Assembly: GCA_024226315.1 (NCBI GenBank)
Contig: JAAELT010000712.1
Location: forward strand, 1-64,000
Direction: 5' to 3'
Source: a bacterium
Lineage (GTDB): Bacteria; Acidobacteriota; Thermoanaerobaculia; Multivoradales; J023
Length of the DNA stretch: 64,000 nt
Shown here one piece after another: positions 14,575 to 23,312 of the stretch. Both the position numbers and the translations under genes were made by a program. Positions within the stretch are counted from its first letter, which is position 1. Every line of letters begins with the position of its first letter. The notes beneath the pieces are model-generated. The model made no database searches and had not been told where the DNA came from. It saw nothing but the letters and a program-made list of their open reading frames with translations.

Positions 14575-14702
14575 GTCGCCTGGAGATTCTTCTTCAGACG
14601 AGCAGAAGCTCTGGATTCGACGCCTTTTCGGCAGCGATTGGGGCTACCGAGCCTGACGCTGCCTCCGGCCCCTGCACGCCGAGGGTTGGAAACGGCCCCG
14701 TG

Positions 14703-14870
14703 AAGACGCAGTTGCGACGCCGAGGAACCCTCGCTTCGCTGCTAAAGACAGGGTTCGACGGCGATCGAACCCGTGCTTCCCGCGCGAAGAGGCAGTTGCG
14801 TCGCCGCCCAACCCGTGCTTCCCGCGCGAGAACAGGGTTCCGTCGCCGGGGAGCTCGTGCTCAGCCGGCC
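14703..14870. repeat. Four 42-bp imperfect tandem repeats
   Basis: Units begin at 14703, 14745, 14787 and 14829, exactly 42 bp apart. Units alternate: 1 and 3 share GCAGTTGCG, and 2 and 4 share CAGGGTTC. The middle units share AACCCGTGCTTCCCGCGCG. The period is divisible by three, and both strands stay open across the array, but neither translation looks like a real protein. Confidence 0.75.
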
Positions 14871-14909
14871 CGCTTTGACAAATCCCCACCCTCCCCCTAC
14901 TGTTCCGCC

Positions 14910-14971
14910 ATGGACCTGACCTCCGACGACATCCAGGTCTTCAACGACAGCCTGGACCTGGCCCTGAACCC
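14910..14971 (+). pseudogene. Possible N-terminal remnant of a globin-like gene
   Basis: The ATG at 14910 starts MDLTSDDIQVFNDSLDLAL, which resembles the N-terminus of a family of bacterial globin-like proteins starting MDxxxxDIxxFNDSLxR. Homology ends after about 20 codons and the frame runs into the next gene out of phase. I read it as the leftover of a deletion; from so few residues this is tentative. Confidence 0.3.
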
Positions 14972-15003
14972 ATCCGGTCAACGCCCGAGAGCCATACGAC
15001 ACC

Positions 15004-16038
15004 ATGACCCCACTCATCCTCACCGTCGCCGCCGTGATTCTGGTCTCCGCGCTGTGCTCGCTGTTCGAAGCGGTGCTCTACTCGGTGCCGATCAGCCACG
15101 TGGAATCCCTGGCCGAGGCTAAAAAGCCGTCGGGCATCGCCCTGCGCAAGCTACGCGAGCACGTCGACCGGCCGATCACGGCGATCCTGTCGCTCAACAC
15201 CATCTCCAACACCGCCGGCGCGGCGCTGGCCGGGGCGCTGGCCACCCGGGTTTTCGGCGCCGACTGGTTCATCGCCTTCTCGGCGTTCTTCACCCTCTCG
15301 ATCCTGATGTTCTCCGAGATCCTGCCCAAGACCGCCGGGGTCATCTACAGCCGCCCGCTGGCTGGCCCGGTGGCGCGCCCGCTGCAGGCCCTGGTGTGGC
15401 TCTTCAGGCCGCTGCTGTACCTGTCGAGGTTGATCACCAAGGCGGTCGCCGGCTCCAGGCAGGCCGACCAGATTTCGGGCGAGGAGATCGCGGTGATGGC
15501 CCGCCTGGGCATCCGCGAGGGGGTGATCGCCGAAGGCGAGGGGAAGGTGATCGAGAACATTCTGTCGCTCGAATCCAAGACCGCCAGCGAGGTGATGACC
15601 CCGCGCACCGTGCTGTTCACGCTCGACGCCGAGCTGACTGTCGAAGAAGCGCACACTCGGGAGGGGGTGCTCACCTACAGCCGGGTGCCGATCTACCTCG
15701 ATTCGAACGAGAACATCGTGGGCATCGCGCTGCGCCGCGACATCCTGTCGGCGGTGGCGCGCGACCGCCTCGACGTCAAGCTCGAGGAGCTGGTGCAGCC
15801 GGTGCACTTCGTGCTCGAGAAGACCAACCTGAGCCGAGTGCTGCGGCAGTTCCTGGAACGCGGTGAGCACCTCTTCGTGGCGCTCGACGAGTTCGGCGGC
15901 CTGGCCGGCGTGATCACGCTCGAAGACGTGATGGAGGAGATCCTGGGTACCGAAATCGTCGATGAGTCGGACCGTGTCACCGACCTGCGCGAGCTGGCAC
16001 GCAAGCGCCGCGAGCAGGTCTTGAGCAACACGGTCTGA
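15004..16038 (+). CDS. CNNM/CorC-family membrane protein (DUF21 plus CBS pair)
   Basis: The 344-aa product has an N-terminal DUF21 membrane domain with hydrophobic segments at about residues 4-28, 60-85 and 92-115 and the conserved EILPKTAGVIYSRPLA stretch. A CBS pair follows: EVMTPRTVLFTLDAELTVEE to VGIALRRDILSAV, then FLERGEHLFVALDEFGGLAG and VITLEDVMEEILGTEIVDE, both canonical for the family. The relatives' separate C-terminal CorC/HlyC domain is missing. Family members handle Mg2+ or related divalent cations at the inner membrane. It is 10 bases upstream of the 5'-nucleotidase gene, so the two are probably co-transcribed. Confidence 0.88.
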   Translation: MTPLILTVAAVILVSALCSLFEAVLYSVPISHVESLAEAKKPSGIALRKLREHVDRPITAILSLNTISNTAGAALAGALATRVFGADWFIAFSAFFTLSILMFSEILPKTAGVIYSRPLAGPVARPLQALVWLFRPLLYLSRLITKAVAGSRQADQISGEEIAVMARLGIREGVIAEGEGKVIENILSLESKTASEVMTPRTVLFTLDAELTVEEAHTREGVLTYSRVPIYLDSNENIVGIALRRDILSAVARDRLDVKLEELVQPVHFVLEKTNLSRVLRQFLERGEHLFVALDEFGGLAGVITLEDVMEEILGTEIVDESDRVTDLRELARKRREQVLSNTV

Positions 16039-16048
16039 GGAACACGCG

Positions 16049-17569
16049 ATGAACGGCTGGTCAGAGCTGATCGCGGCCGAGCGCCTGGCCGAGCTCGAGC
16101 CCACGGTGGGGCGCGAGCTGCTGCGCCACGCGCTGGAGGACCGGCCGCGCGCCGAGAGCCGGCGGGTGTTCACCAACCGCACGCTGCGCATGGGCAAGAT
16201 CCGCCAGATCGGCTTCGATCTCGACTTCACTCTGGCTCTCTACGACCAGAACGCCATGTCGCAGCTCGCTTTCGAGCTCACCCTCGACCGACTGGTAGAG
16301 CGCCACGGCTATCCCAGGGAGATCCTGCGCGCCGAGTTTCGTCCGCCGTTCTGCCGCCGCGGCCTGATCCTCGACACCGAGCACGGCACGGTGCTGAAGA
16401 TGGACCGCCACCGGTACGTGGGCCGCGCCTACCACGGACGGCGGCCGGTGGAAGGGAGAGAGCGCTCGGAGCTCTACCGCCAGGAGCCGGTCAAGCCGTC
16501 GTCGAGCCGCTTCTACCGCGTCGACACCCTGTTCGAGCTGCCGGAGGTCAACATCTTCTCCGAAGTCATCGATCTCGCCGATCACCAGTCGGCGCCGGTG
16601 TCTTTCGACTCCTACGTGCGGCTGTTCCAGGACACCAGGCACGCAATCGACTCGATCCACGCCGATCACACGCTCAAGCAGCGCATCCTGGCCGACCTGC
16701 CGCGCTACCTGCCGCGTGACGACGAATTGATCCTGGCGCTCAAACGCATGTCGCTGCGTGGTAAGCGACTGCTGCTGATCACCAACTCGGAGTGGTACTA
16801 CACAGAGGCGCTGTGCTCGTATCTGTTCGACGACGCCCTGGGCGGCGGTTCGTGGCGCGACATCTTCGACCTGGTGATCGTCGAGGCCGGCAAGCCTGGT
16901 TTCTTCCGCAAGAACCAGCCGTTCGTGGAGCTCGACGCGGCGGGCGAAGAAGTCGGCGAGGTGGAGCAACCGGACTGGGGCGGCGTCTACCGTGGCGGCT
17001 CGCGCGAGAACCTGACCCGCCTGCTCGGCGGCCGCGGCGAGCAGATGCTCTACGTCGGCGACCACATCTACGGCGACGTGCTGTCGACCAAGCTGACCTC
17101 CACCTGGCGCACGGCACTGGTGGTCAACGAGCTGGAGGACGAGCTCGAGACCCGCGCCGACCTGTCGTCGCAGCACCGTCACCTCGACGTGCTGCGCGCC
17201 GAGCTCGCCGAGTTCGGCCAGCGCATGGACGGCCTCGACGACATCCTGGCGCTCTACCGCAAGCTCGGCAACGGCGACACGGCCGACGACGAGTCGAGCC
17301 AGCGCACCCGCACCCACCTGCACGAGCTACGCACCGAGCACCGCGCCATGCGTCAGCTGGTGCGCCGGCTGCAGGACCAGATCTCGACCGCCATCAACCC
17401 CTACTGGGGCAGCCTGTTCAAGCAGGGCTCCAACAAGAGCCTGTTCGGCAGCCAGGTCGAGAACTTCGCCTGCATCTACACCTCACGGGTCTCGAACTTC
17501 GCGTTCTACGGCTCCAACCACTACTTCCGCGTGCTCCTCGACTCGATGATGCACGAGGCGTCGATCTGA
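16049..17569 (+). CDS. HAD-IG family 5'-nucleotidase
   Basis: The 506-aa product carries HAD motif I as GFDLDFTLALYD near residue 57, followed by the family-typical LILDTEHGTVLKMDRHRYVGRAYHG. HAD motif II is LLLITNSEWYYTE and the acidic motif is MLYVGDHIYGDVL. This is the domain order of the cytosolic purine 5'-nucleotidase (HAD-IG) family, which removes phosphate from IMP or GMP. The C-terminal coiled-coil-like region (HELRTEHRAMRQLVRRLQDQ) and the GSLFKQGSNKSLFGSQVE stretch are also family features. TGAGGA lies 8 bases before the ATG. It follows the CNNM gene by 10 bases. Confidence 0.85.
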   Translation: MNGWSELIAAERLAELEPTVGRELLRHALEDRPRAESRRVFTNRTLRMGKIRQIGFDLDFTLALYDQNAMSQLAFELTLDRLVERHGYPREILRAEFRPPFCRRGLILDTEHGTVLKMDRHRYVGRAYHGRRPVEGRERSELYRQEPVKPSSSRFYRVDTLFELPEVNIFSEVIDLADHQSAPVSFDSYVRLFQDTRHAIDSIHADHTLKQRILADLPRYLPRDDELILALKRMSLRGKRLLLITNSEWYYTEALCSYLFDDALGGGSWRDIFDLVIVEAGKPGFFRKNQPFVELDAAGEEVGEVEQPDWGGVYRGGSRENLTRLLGGRGEQMLYVGDHIYGDVLSTKLTSTWRTALVVNELEDELETRADLSSQHRHLDVLRAELAEFGQRMDGLDDILALYRKLGNGDTADDESSQRTRTHLHELRTEHRAMRQLVRRLQDQISTAINPYWGSLFKQGSNKSLFGSQVENFACIYTSRVSNFAFYGSNHYFRVLLDSMMHEASI

Positions 17570-17639
17570 TCAGGCCATAGACCGCGACTATGTTCAGTAC
17601 TCATTATCACCCTGCCGCGACAGCTTCTTGAGACTATGA

Positions 17640-17852
17640 CTACGCCCCAACGCACAGCGCGATCGCCGCACTGATCTCTTCGATTTCATCTGCCCGCAGC
17701 TCGCCAAGCCGCGAAACGAACCGCGTCAACGACACCGACTTGACCTGGAAACAGTCCGCCGCCGACTCTTTCACGGCTGGCCGAGTCTTGCCCATCTCGG
17801 CGCCACGGGTGGGGTCGAACCGAATCCGCCAGATTTCGCCACGCCTCGGCCG
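17640..17852 (-). pseudogene. MazF/PemK-like toxin gene with internal deletion
   Basis: The frame reads RRGEIWRIRFDPTRGAEMGK then TRPAV, the N-terminal signature of MazF/PemK endoribonucleases. It then jumps within a few residues to FQVKSVSLTRFVSRLGELRA and DEIEEISAAIALCVG, the family's C-terminal signature. About 50-60 residues normally found between them, including the core strands, are missing, so a working toxin is unlikely. Its upstream end lies against the 3' end of the XRE-ImmA/IrrE gene. Any antitoxin gene is gone. Confidence 0.7.
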
Positions 17853-17856
17853 GGCT

Positions 17857-19074
17857 CTAGTCGCTGAGGGACGTGTCAAAGTAGTCCTCCCAGGAAAGCG
17901 ACTCGAATCCAGCCAAATCACTGTCGTCTTCGTACTCGTCCGCGACGACGGCCACCGCCTGCTCCATCAACCGGTCCCGCTCGCTCGCCGGCAGCCGCAG
18001 CAAAGACCGAGCGTCCATTGCACCAGGCGGTATCTCGTCGAACTCGTCCACCTCGCGGGTGATGCCTGGGCAGATCCGCTCCGCCTGGGTGCGGCTCAAC
18101 AGCCCCTCGGCCAATGCCCTCACGGCTAGCTGCCTGAGCTTCGTCGGTCTCTCTTCGCCCTCGAAGCCAACCGGCTCCTCCCGCCTCCAACCTCGCGCAC
18201 TCATTGTTGCAAAGAGTGTGCGGGTGTGCGAAGGCTGGATGATGCCAAGATTGTCGGCCCGGATGATCCAAGCCTGCATGCTGAGACCGTGCTTCTGCTT
18301 GAGCATCGCCAGCTCACGAAGGTCGAGATGCCGGCGGCGAGGGCCTAGTTCGCGACGCGCCGTGGCGGCGGGCACCAGGAATGCTGCAGCGAAACGGTGG
18401 GCGAGCTTCTCCCAGGTCGATTCATCGACCTTCGGATCGACCTCCATGAAGAGGTGACCGAGCTCGTGGGAGAGGCTAAACCGTCGCCGGTCATCGGAGA
18501 CGGCAGAGCTGACGACCACGACTGGGATCGCCTCGTCGGCCCAGCCAGAGAGGCCGTCGAAGAGATCGTCCTCTCCACCGGCCTCCACCACCACGCCCCC
18601 ACCATCCTCGATCGCCGCCGTTACGCTGTCGATCGGTTGATCACCCAGTCGCCAGTGCTCCCTCAAGGCATTTGCAGCTTTTTCGGCGTCTTGGGGATTA
18701 CGCACTCGCGTCCGGGGTAGGAGATCCTCTTCCCGACCAGGCTCGAGCGCCCGCCTCAGGGCCAAGATGACCTCAAGCTGAGCTTCGGCGAAGGCCTTGA
18801 CACGCTCCTGCCGTTTCTTGCCCATCCTTGCCGCTTTACGGAAGGCAAGCCATCGAACCTCGGTTCTTGGCTCTTCCAAGAAAAAGGCAGCTTCCACACC
18901 GAGTACCTTGGCCAGCTCTCTGAGTACGGTCGGCTTGGGCGTACTGCCACCCCGCTCGTATTTCGACAATCCTGCCTTAGTCAGCGACACCTCTCGCTCT
19001 GCCAGAGCGACGACGACTTCGTCCTGGGTCATGCCGAGAGCAATGCGAGCCTGCTTGATTCGAGTTCCGATCAT
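17857..19074 (-). CDS. XRE regulator with ImmA/IrrE-type metalloprotease domain
   Basis: Residues 1-60 form an XRE helix-turn-helix (TRIKQARIALGMTQDEVVVA, GLSKYERGGSTPKPTVLRE). Around residues 125-280 there is an ImmA/IrrE domain with FSLSHELGHLFMEVD, the zinc-binding HExxH at 203-207, and RFAAAFLVPAATARREL, the usual segment with the later ligand region. The family pairs DNA binding with proteolysis of a repressor, as in ImmA of ICEBs1, and is often found with toxin-antitoxin loci. I chose the ATG at 19074 because the HTH begins there and it lies 46 bases after the predicted transcription start. It is followed by a broken MazF gene, so it may be the surviving half of a former module. Confidence 0.82.
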   Translation of the reverse strand: MIGTRIKQARIALGMTQDEVVVALAEREVSLTKAGLSKYERGGSTPKPTVLRELAKVLGVEAAFFLEEPRTEVRWLAFRKAARMGKKRQERVKAFAEAQLEVILALRRALEPGREEDLLPRTRVRNPQDAEKAANALREHWRLGDQPIDSVTAAIEDGGGVVVEAGGEDDLFDGLSGWADEAIPVVVVSSAVSDDRRRFSLSHELGHLFMEVDPKVDESTWEKLAHRFAAAFLVPAATARRELGPRRRHLDLRELAMLKQKHGLSMQAWIIRADNLGIIQPSHTRTLFATMSARGWRREEPVGFEGEERPTKLRQLAVRALAEGLLSRTQAERICPGITREVDEFDEIPPGAMDARSLLRLPASERDRLMEQAVAVVADEYEDDSDLAGFESLSWEDYFDTSLSD

Positions 19075-19127
19075 GCTTGGGGCCTGTTGACTGTAGTGGC
19101 ATCCTGACACCGAAAATCAACGTTGAC

Positions 19128-19156
19128 AGAATAGTACATTCTTCACAAGAAGTCAA
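19128..19156 (-). promoter_or_regulatory. Sigma70-type promoter of the XRE-ImmA/IrrE gene, with palindromes
   Basis: Minus strand: TTGACT (19151-19156), 17 bases, TATTCT (19128-19133). A 6-bp inverted repeat GTTGAC...GTCAAC spans the whole promoter (19122-19157), and TTCTTGTGAAGAA inside the spacer is a second palindrome. Both would suit self-repression by the XRE protein. Confidence 0.65.
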
Positions 19157-19241
19157 CACTCTTGCTCCGGCCTGCACCCAAATCGCTCAAACCGAATCGT
19201 CGGTCCGAAGAGACGGCAACGGTCCCGGCGCAGCCCCTGTG

Positions 19242-19326
19242 CGACCCTTTGAGGGTCGACTGCTGAGATGCCATCGAAACCCGAGGCTGTACTGCCTCAG
19301 GCTTCGGAGCCTACCCCGTTTGGGGT
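19242..19326. repeat. Cluster of short hairpins downstream of lepB
   Basis: Four consecutive small inverted repeats: CGACCCT/AGGGTCG (19242-19258), GAGGC/GCCTC (19283-19298), GGCT/AGCC (19300-19311) and ACCCC/GGGGT (19313-19326). They lie in the gap after lepB and before the divergent promoter. They may end lepB transcripts, though no T-tract follows. Confidence 0.4.
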
Positions 19327-19369
19327 CAGGGAGGGTCTCCGGAGGTCCAGCCCAGGGTGTGGCCGGCGA

Positions 19370-20182
19370 CTACGGCAAATCGCTGAAAAACCTGTCCCAG
19401 CGCGGGCGGTAGTAGTGCTCGCGGTCGAGGGAGAGGGCGACTTTGGTCGCCTGCCCGAGGATGTAGGAGCGATCGACGGGGCCGAAGTACCGCGAGTCGC
19501 GGCTGTTGTTGCGGTTGTCGCCCATCACGAAGTACTTGCCCTCGGGCACCAGGAACGGGCCGCGCGGGTGCATGCCGGCGCCGGCGATCATGATCGGGTG
19601 GGCTTTGCCGTCGATCTGCTCGGTGTAGAGCATGGGCATCGGCTCCATGTCGAGATAGCCGTCGAAGTCGTCTTTCAACATGCGGTAGACGGCCGGCTCG
19701 CCGTTGCGGAAGAGATGGTTGCCGCGGATCTCGATGACGTCGCCCGGCAGACCGACCACCCGCTTCACCAGGCGCTTGCCGTCGGGCTCCGGCGACAGAA
19801 GCACGACCACGTCGCCCCACTCGGGGTTCTTCCACTCGGCCAGGCGCCAGCGGGTGAAGGGGAACTTCAGGTCGTAGGCGATCTTGTTGATGAAGATCCG
19901 GTCGCCCTCGAGAATCGTGGGCTTCATCGAGCCGGTCGGGACGTCGTTCCAGTCCGCCACAGCGGAGCGGAACGAGAACATCACCAGGCCGATGATCAGC
20001 AGCGGCTTGACCCACTCCCCCCACAGCACTTTGCCGCTGTGACGCCACTTGGACGAACGCGCCGCGGAAGACTCGGCCGTGCTCTCGGCGGCGCTTGCCG
20101 CGGAGTCCTTCTCCATACTCTCCGCTCCGCCCTCGGAGGGTTCATCGATCGGCGTCGCTGTCGTTTCTGGTTCCATGCTCAT
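19370..20182 (-). CDS. lepB: Signal peptidase I
   Basis: The 270-aa membrane protease removes signal peptides from exported proteins. A charged, Ser/Ala-rich cytoplasmic N-terminus (1-50) precedes a single membrane segment (about 59-75). The catalytic serine is in VPTGSMKPTI (S85) and the general-base lysine in KRVVGLPGD (K140). The C-terminal box GDNRNNSRDSRYFG is also intact. The long low-complexity N-terminal extension (about 45 aa) is unusual compared with E. coli, but similar tails occur in other deep-branching phyla. It is separated by 27 bases from korB upstream, so it may be at the end of the korAB transcript. Confidence 0.95.
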   Translation of the reverse strand: MSMEPETTATPIDEPSEGGAESMEKDSAASAAESTAESSAARSSKWRHSGKVLWGEWVKPLLIIGLVMFSFRSAVADWNDVPTGSMKPTILEGDRIFINKIAYDLKFPFTRWRLAEWKNPEWGDVVVLLSPEPDGKRLVKRVVGLPGDVIEIRGNHLFRNGEPAVYRMLKDDFDGYLDMEPMPMLYTEQIDGKAHPIMIAGAGMHPRGPFLVPEGKYFVMGDNRNNSRDSRYFGPVDRSYILGQATKVALSLDREHYYRPRWDRFFSDLP

Positions 20183-20209
20183 GATTTCTAGGATCTCTTC
20201 TAAAAAAGT

Positions 20210-21235
20210 CTACGGCGGCGACGAGCCGTCAGATTCCACCGTCCAGGTGTCGCCCGTGTGGAGAAGCGCTTCGAGGCTGCCCGCGCCCTTGGTGTCGATC
20301 TCGCCTTGAATCTGTCCCACCACCTGCTCTTCGAATACCGGCCGCTCGACGCGTCTCAAAACGCCGAGCGGCGTCGGCCCGGGCGGCAGCTGATGCGCCA
20401 TCAGATTGGCCAGAATCGGGTTGGTCTCGTCCCAGACCATCGGTTCGGCGCCCGAGCCGTCACCGAGCTCGAAGGCTTTGAGGCGGTAGTCCTCGAGGCG
20501 CAAACCCCACTCCAGATCGTTACCGAATACCACCGGTTTGCCGTGCTCGAGATAGACCGTCTGACCGGCTCGATTCGGCTTGTCGGTCATATAGGCAAAC
20601 GCGTGATCATTGAAAATGTTGCAGTTCTGGTAGATCTCGACGAACGCGGTGCCACGGTGGGCAGCGGCCTGGGTGAGGACCTCGACCAGGTGCTTCTGGA
20701 AGATGTCGACGCTGCGGGCGACGAAGGTGGCACCCGCACCGAGCGCCAGGGCCAACGGGTTGAACGGGTTGTCCAGCGACCCCGCCGGGGTCGAAGAGGT
20801 GCGCTTGCCTATCTCGCTGGTGGGCGAGTACTGGCCCTTGGTAAGGCCGTAGATGCGGTTGTTGAACAGCAGGATCTTGACACCGACGTTGCGGCGCAGG
20901 GTATGGATCAGGTGGTTGCCGCCGATCGACAGCGCGTCACCGTCGCCGGTGACCACCCACACGTCGAGATCGGGCCGCGAGGTCTTGAGTCCCGTGGCCA
21001 ACGCCGGCGCGCGGCCGTGGATGGTGTGGAAGCCGAAAGTGTCCAGGTAGTACGGAAACCGGCTCGAACAACCGATGCCGGAGACCACCACGAATTTCTC
21101 GCGCGGGATTCCCAGGCTCGGCATGAGCGACTGCACGGCCTTCAGGATCGCGTAGTCGCCGCAGCCGGGGCACCAACGCACTTCCTGGTCGGATTGAAAA
21201 TCCTTGCGCGTCAGGGGCACGGTCTCGGCGGTCAT
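20210..21235 (-). CDS. korB: 2-oxoacid:ferredoxin oxidoreductase, beta subunit
   Basis: The 341-aa subunit binds thiamine pyrophosphate and an iron-sulfur cluster. Family signatures are WCPGCGDYAILKA near the N-terminus, GIGCSSRFPYYLDTFGFHTI, HGRAPALATGLK, the TPP/Mg motif GDGDALSIGGNHLIH and NNRIYGLTKGQYSPTS. With KorA it oxidatively decarboxylates 2-oxoglutarate, or a related 2-oxoacid, and reduces ferredoxin; it can also run in the reductive direction. The ATG at 21235 forms an ATGA overlap with the korA stop and matches the family N-terminus. Substrate choice between 2-oxoglutarate and other 2-oxoacids is by similarity of layout only. Confidence 0.9.
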   Translation of the reverse strand: MTAETVPLTRKDFQSDQEVRWCPGCGDYAILKAVQSLMPSLGIPREKFVVVSGIGCSSRFPYYLDTFGFHTIHGRAPALATGLKTSRPDLDVWVVTGDGDALSIGGNHLIHTLRRNVGVKILLFNNRIYGLTKGQYSPTSEIGKRTSSTPAGSLDNPFNPLALALGAGATFVARSVDIFQKHLVEVLTQAAAHRGTAFVEIYQNCNIFNDHAFAYMTDKPNRAGQTVYLEHGKPVVFGNDLEWGLRLEDYRLKAFELGDGSGAEPMVWDETNPILANLMAHQLPPGPTPLGVLRRVERPVFEEQVVGQIQGEIDTKGAGSLEALLHTGDTWTVESDGSSPP

Positions 21236-23133
21236 TGGCCGTCCTCCTCGAGCAGCTCGATGATCTTGTCCAGGACCTCGCGGCGGTCGAACGGCTTGCC
21301 CTGGACCTTGCACAGCGAGATGATGTCTTTCAGGAACCGCCCGCGCAGCAGCAGCGCCATCTGGCCGGTGTTCATCTCGGGCAGCAGCACCCGCTCGAAG
21401 CGCGACAGTACCTCGCCCAGATTGCGGGGCAGCGGATTGAGGTGCCGCAGGTGCGCCCGGCTGACCCGGATACCCTGCTGCCAGGCCACGTTGACCGCCC
21501 CGGTAATGGCGCCCAGGCTCGATCCCCAGCCCAGGACCAGCAGCTTGCCACTGGCCTCGCCGAACACCTCGAGCTCCGGCATGTCGTCGGCGATGCGCTC
21601 GACCTTCTGCGCCCGCAGCTCGGTCATCCGCTCGTGGTTGCCGGGATCGTAGGAGACGTCGCCGGTCAGCTCCTGCTTCTCCAAGCCACCTATCCGGTGC
21701 TCGAGGCCCGGGGTGCCGGGAACCGCCCAGTTGCGCGCCAGGGTCCCCGGATCGCGGCGGTAGGGCTCGAAGTCCTCGGCCGAGCTGTGGAAGTCGATCC
21801 GCAGATCGGGCAGGTCCTCGACCCGCGGCAGCTTCCAGGGCTCCGCGCCGTTGGCCAGGTAGCCATCGGACAGGTAGACCACCGGCACCATGTACTTCAG
21901 CGCCATGCGGCAAGCCTCGAGCGCCGCGTCGAAGCAGTCGGCCGGCGACGCCGGAGCGATCACCGGGATCGGCGATTCGCCATTGCGCCCGAACATCACC
22001 TGCAGCAGGTCGGACTGCTCGGTCTTGGTCGGCATGCCGGTCGAGGGACCGGCGCGCTGGACGTCACAGACCACGAGCGGCAGCTCGGTCATCACCGCCA
22101 GGTTCATGCCCTCGGACTTGAGCGCCAGGCCGGGACCGCTGGTGCTGGTGACCGCCAGCGCGCCGCCGAAGGCGGCACCGATGGTGGAGCACACCGCGGC
22201 GATCTCGTCCTCGGCCTGAAACGTGGTGACGCCATAGTGCTTGTAGCGCGCCAGCTCGTGGAGGACGGTCGACGCCGGAGTGATCGGATAGGAGCCGAGG
22301 AACAGCGGCAAGCCGCTACGCCGGCTGGCGGCTACCAGGCCGAGCGCCAGCGCCGAGTTGCCGTTGATGTTGCGGTAGGTGCCCGGCTCGAGCTCGGCCG
22401 GCTCCACCTCGTAGCGCACCTGGAAGGCGCCGGTGATGTCGCAGTAGCTCCAGCCCGCCTCGAGCACCTTGACATTGGCCTCGGCGATGATCGTCTTGCG
22501 CTTGAACTTGCTGAACAGCCACTCGACGGTGTTCTCGAGCGGCCGGCTGAACATCCAGTACACCATGCCGAGGGCGAAGAAATTCTTGCACCGGTCGCGG
22601 CTGCGGTTGTCGAGCTCCAGGTCTTCGAGGGCCGCGCGGGTGAGCTTGGTGAGCTCGACCTGGAACACCCGGTAGCCCTCCAGGCTCGAGTCGTCCAGTG
22701 GGCTGACCTCGTAGCGCGCCTTCTTGAGGTTGCGTTTGTTGAACTCGTTGGCGTTCAGGATCAGGATGCCACCCGGCACGAGGTCCGGCAGGTTGGTCTT
22801 GAGCGCCGCCGGATTCATCGCCACCAGAACGTCGGGCACGTCGCCCGGGGTGTGGATGTCGTAGTCGGCGATGCGCACCTGGAAGGCCGAGACCCCGGGC
22901 AGGGTGCCGGCGGGGGCGCGGATCTCGGCCGGAAAGTCAGGCAGGGTCGAGAGATCGTTGCCGACCAGCGCCGAGGTATTTGTGAACTGGGTGCCCGTCA
23001 GCTGCATGCCGTCGCCGCTGTCGCCGGCGAAGCGCACGACGACCTCAGACAGTTTCTGAGCATCGGAGCTCTCGGCCCGGGCGCCCTCGGCCTCGCCGGG
23101 CTGCGCCTCGGTGGCCGATGCGGGGATCGTCAT
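21232..23133 (-). CDS. korA: 2-oxoacid:ferredoxin oxidoreductase, fused gamma-alpha subunit
   Basis: The 633-aa protein joins a gamma domain at the N-terminus (VVRFAGDSGDGMQLTGTQF, FPAEIRAPAGTLPGVSAFQV) to an alpha domain with INGNSALALGLVAASRRSGL, YPITPASTVLHELARY, FQAEDEIAAVCSTIGAAFGG and TSTSGPGLALKSEGMNLAV. This fused form is usual for two-subunit KorAB enzymes. The ATG at 23133 has AAAGGA about 6 bases upstream; an in-phase upstream extension to 23250 lacks family features. It is the first gene of korA-korB, divergent from the phosphatase gene across 179 bases. The enzyme links the TCA cycle to ferredoxin in anaerobes, microaerophiles and some aerobes. Confidence 0.92.
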   Translation of the reverse strand: MTIPASATEAQPGEAEGARAESSDAQKLSEVVVRFAGDSGDGMQLTGTQFTNTSALVGNDLSTLPDFPAEIRAPAGTLPGVSAFQVRIADYDIHTPGDVPDVLVAMNPAALKTNLPDLVPGGILILNANEFNKRNLKKARYEVSPLDDSSLEGYRVFQVELTKLTRAALEDLELDNRSRDRCKNFFALGMVYWMFSRPLENTVEWLFSKFKRKTIIAEANVKVLEAGWSYCDITGAFQVRYEVEPAELEPGTYRNINGNSALALGLVAASRRSGLPLFLGSYPITPASTVLHELARYKHYGVTTFQAEDEIAAVCSTIGAAFGGALAVTSTSGPGLALKSEGMNLAVMTELPLVVCDVQRAGPSTGMPTKTEQSDLLQVMFGRNGESPIPVIAPASPADCFDAALEACRMALKYMVPVVYLSDGYLANGAEPWKLPRVEDLPDLRIDFHSSAEDFEPYRRDPGTLARNWAVPGTPGLEHRIGGLEKQELTGDVSYDPGNHERMTELRAQKVERIADDMPELEVFGEASGKLLVLGWGSSLGAITGAVNVAWQQGIRVSRAHLRHLNPLPRNLGEVLSRFERVLLPEMNTGQMALLLRGRFLKDIISLCKVQGKPFDRREVLDKIIELLEEDGQ

Positions 23134-23312
23134 CGCTGTCCTTTCTGGGAGCTGGAACGGAGAGGACCTGAGAGGTACACTCCTCCCGTGCGGGGTCCCA
23201 TGGTAGCAAAAACGCCACCGGCCTGTCACGGTGACGGCAGGGGCCGGCAAACCTTCCCTCGCCCCCTGCGTACTTGCCCAGAGGCGCCCGGATCGAGCCG
23301 GCGCGGATCATC

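Noticed and set aside
14703..14870. Possible CRISPR array
   Set aside because: The 42-bp units are contiguous and imperfect with no spacers between conserved repeats, and no cas genes are near.
19123..19128. Plus-strand TTGACA as a promoter toward 19.2 kb
   Set aside because: No -10 element at 16-19 bases and no convincing gene downstream; the minus-strand pair is far better.
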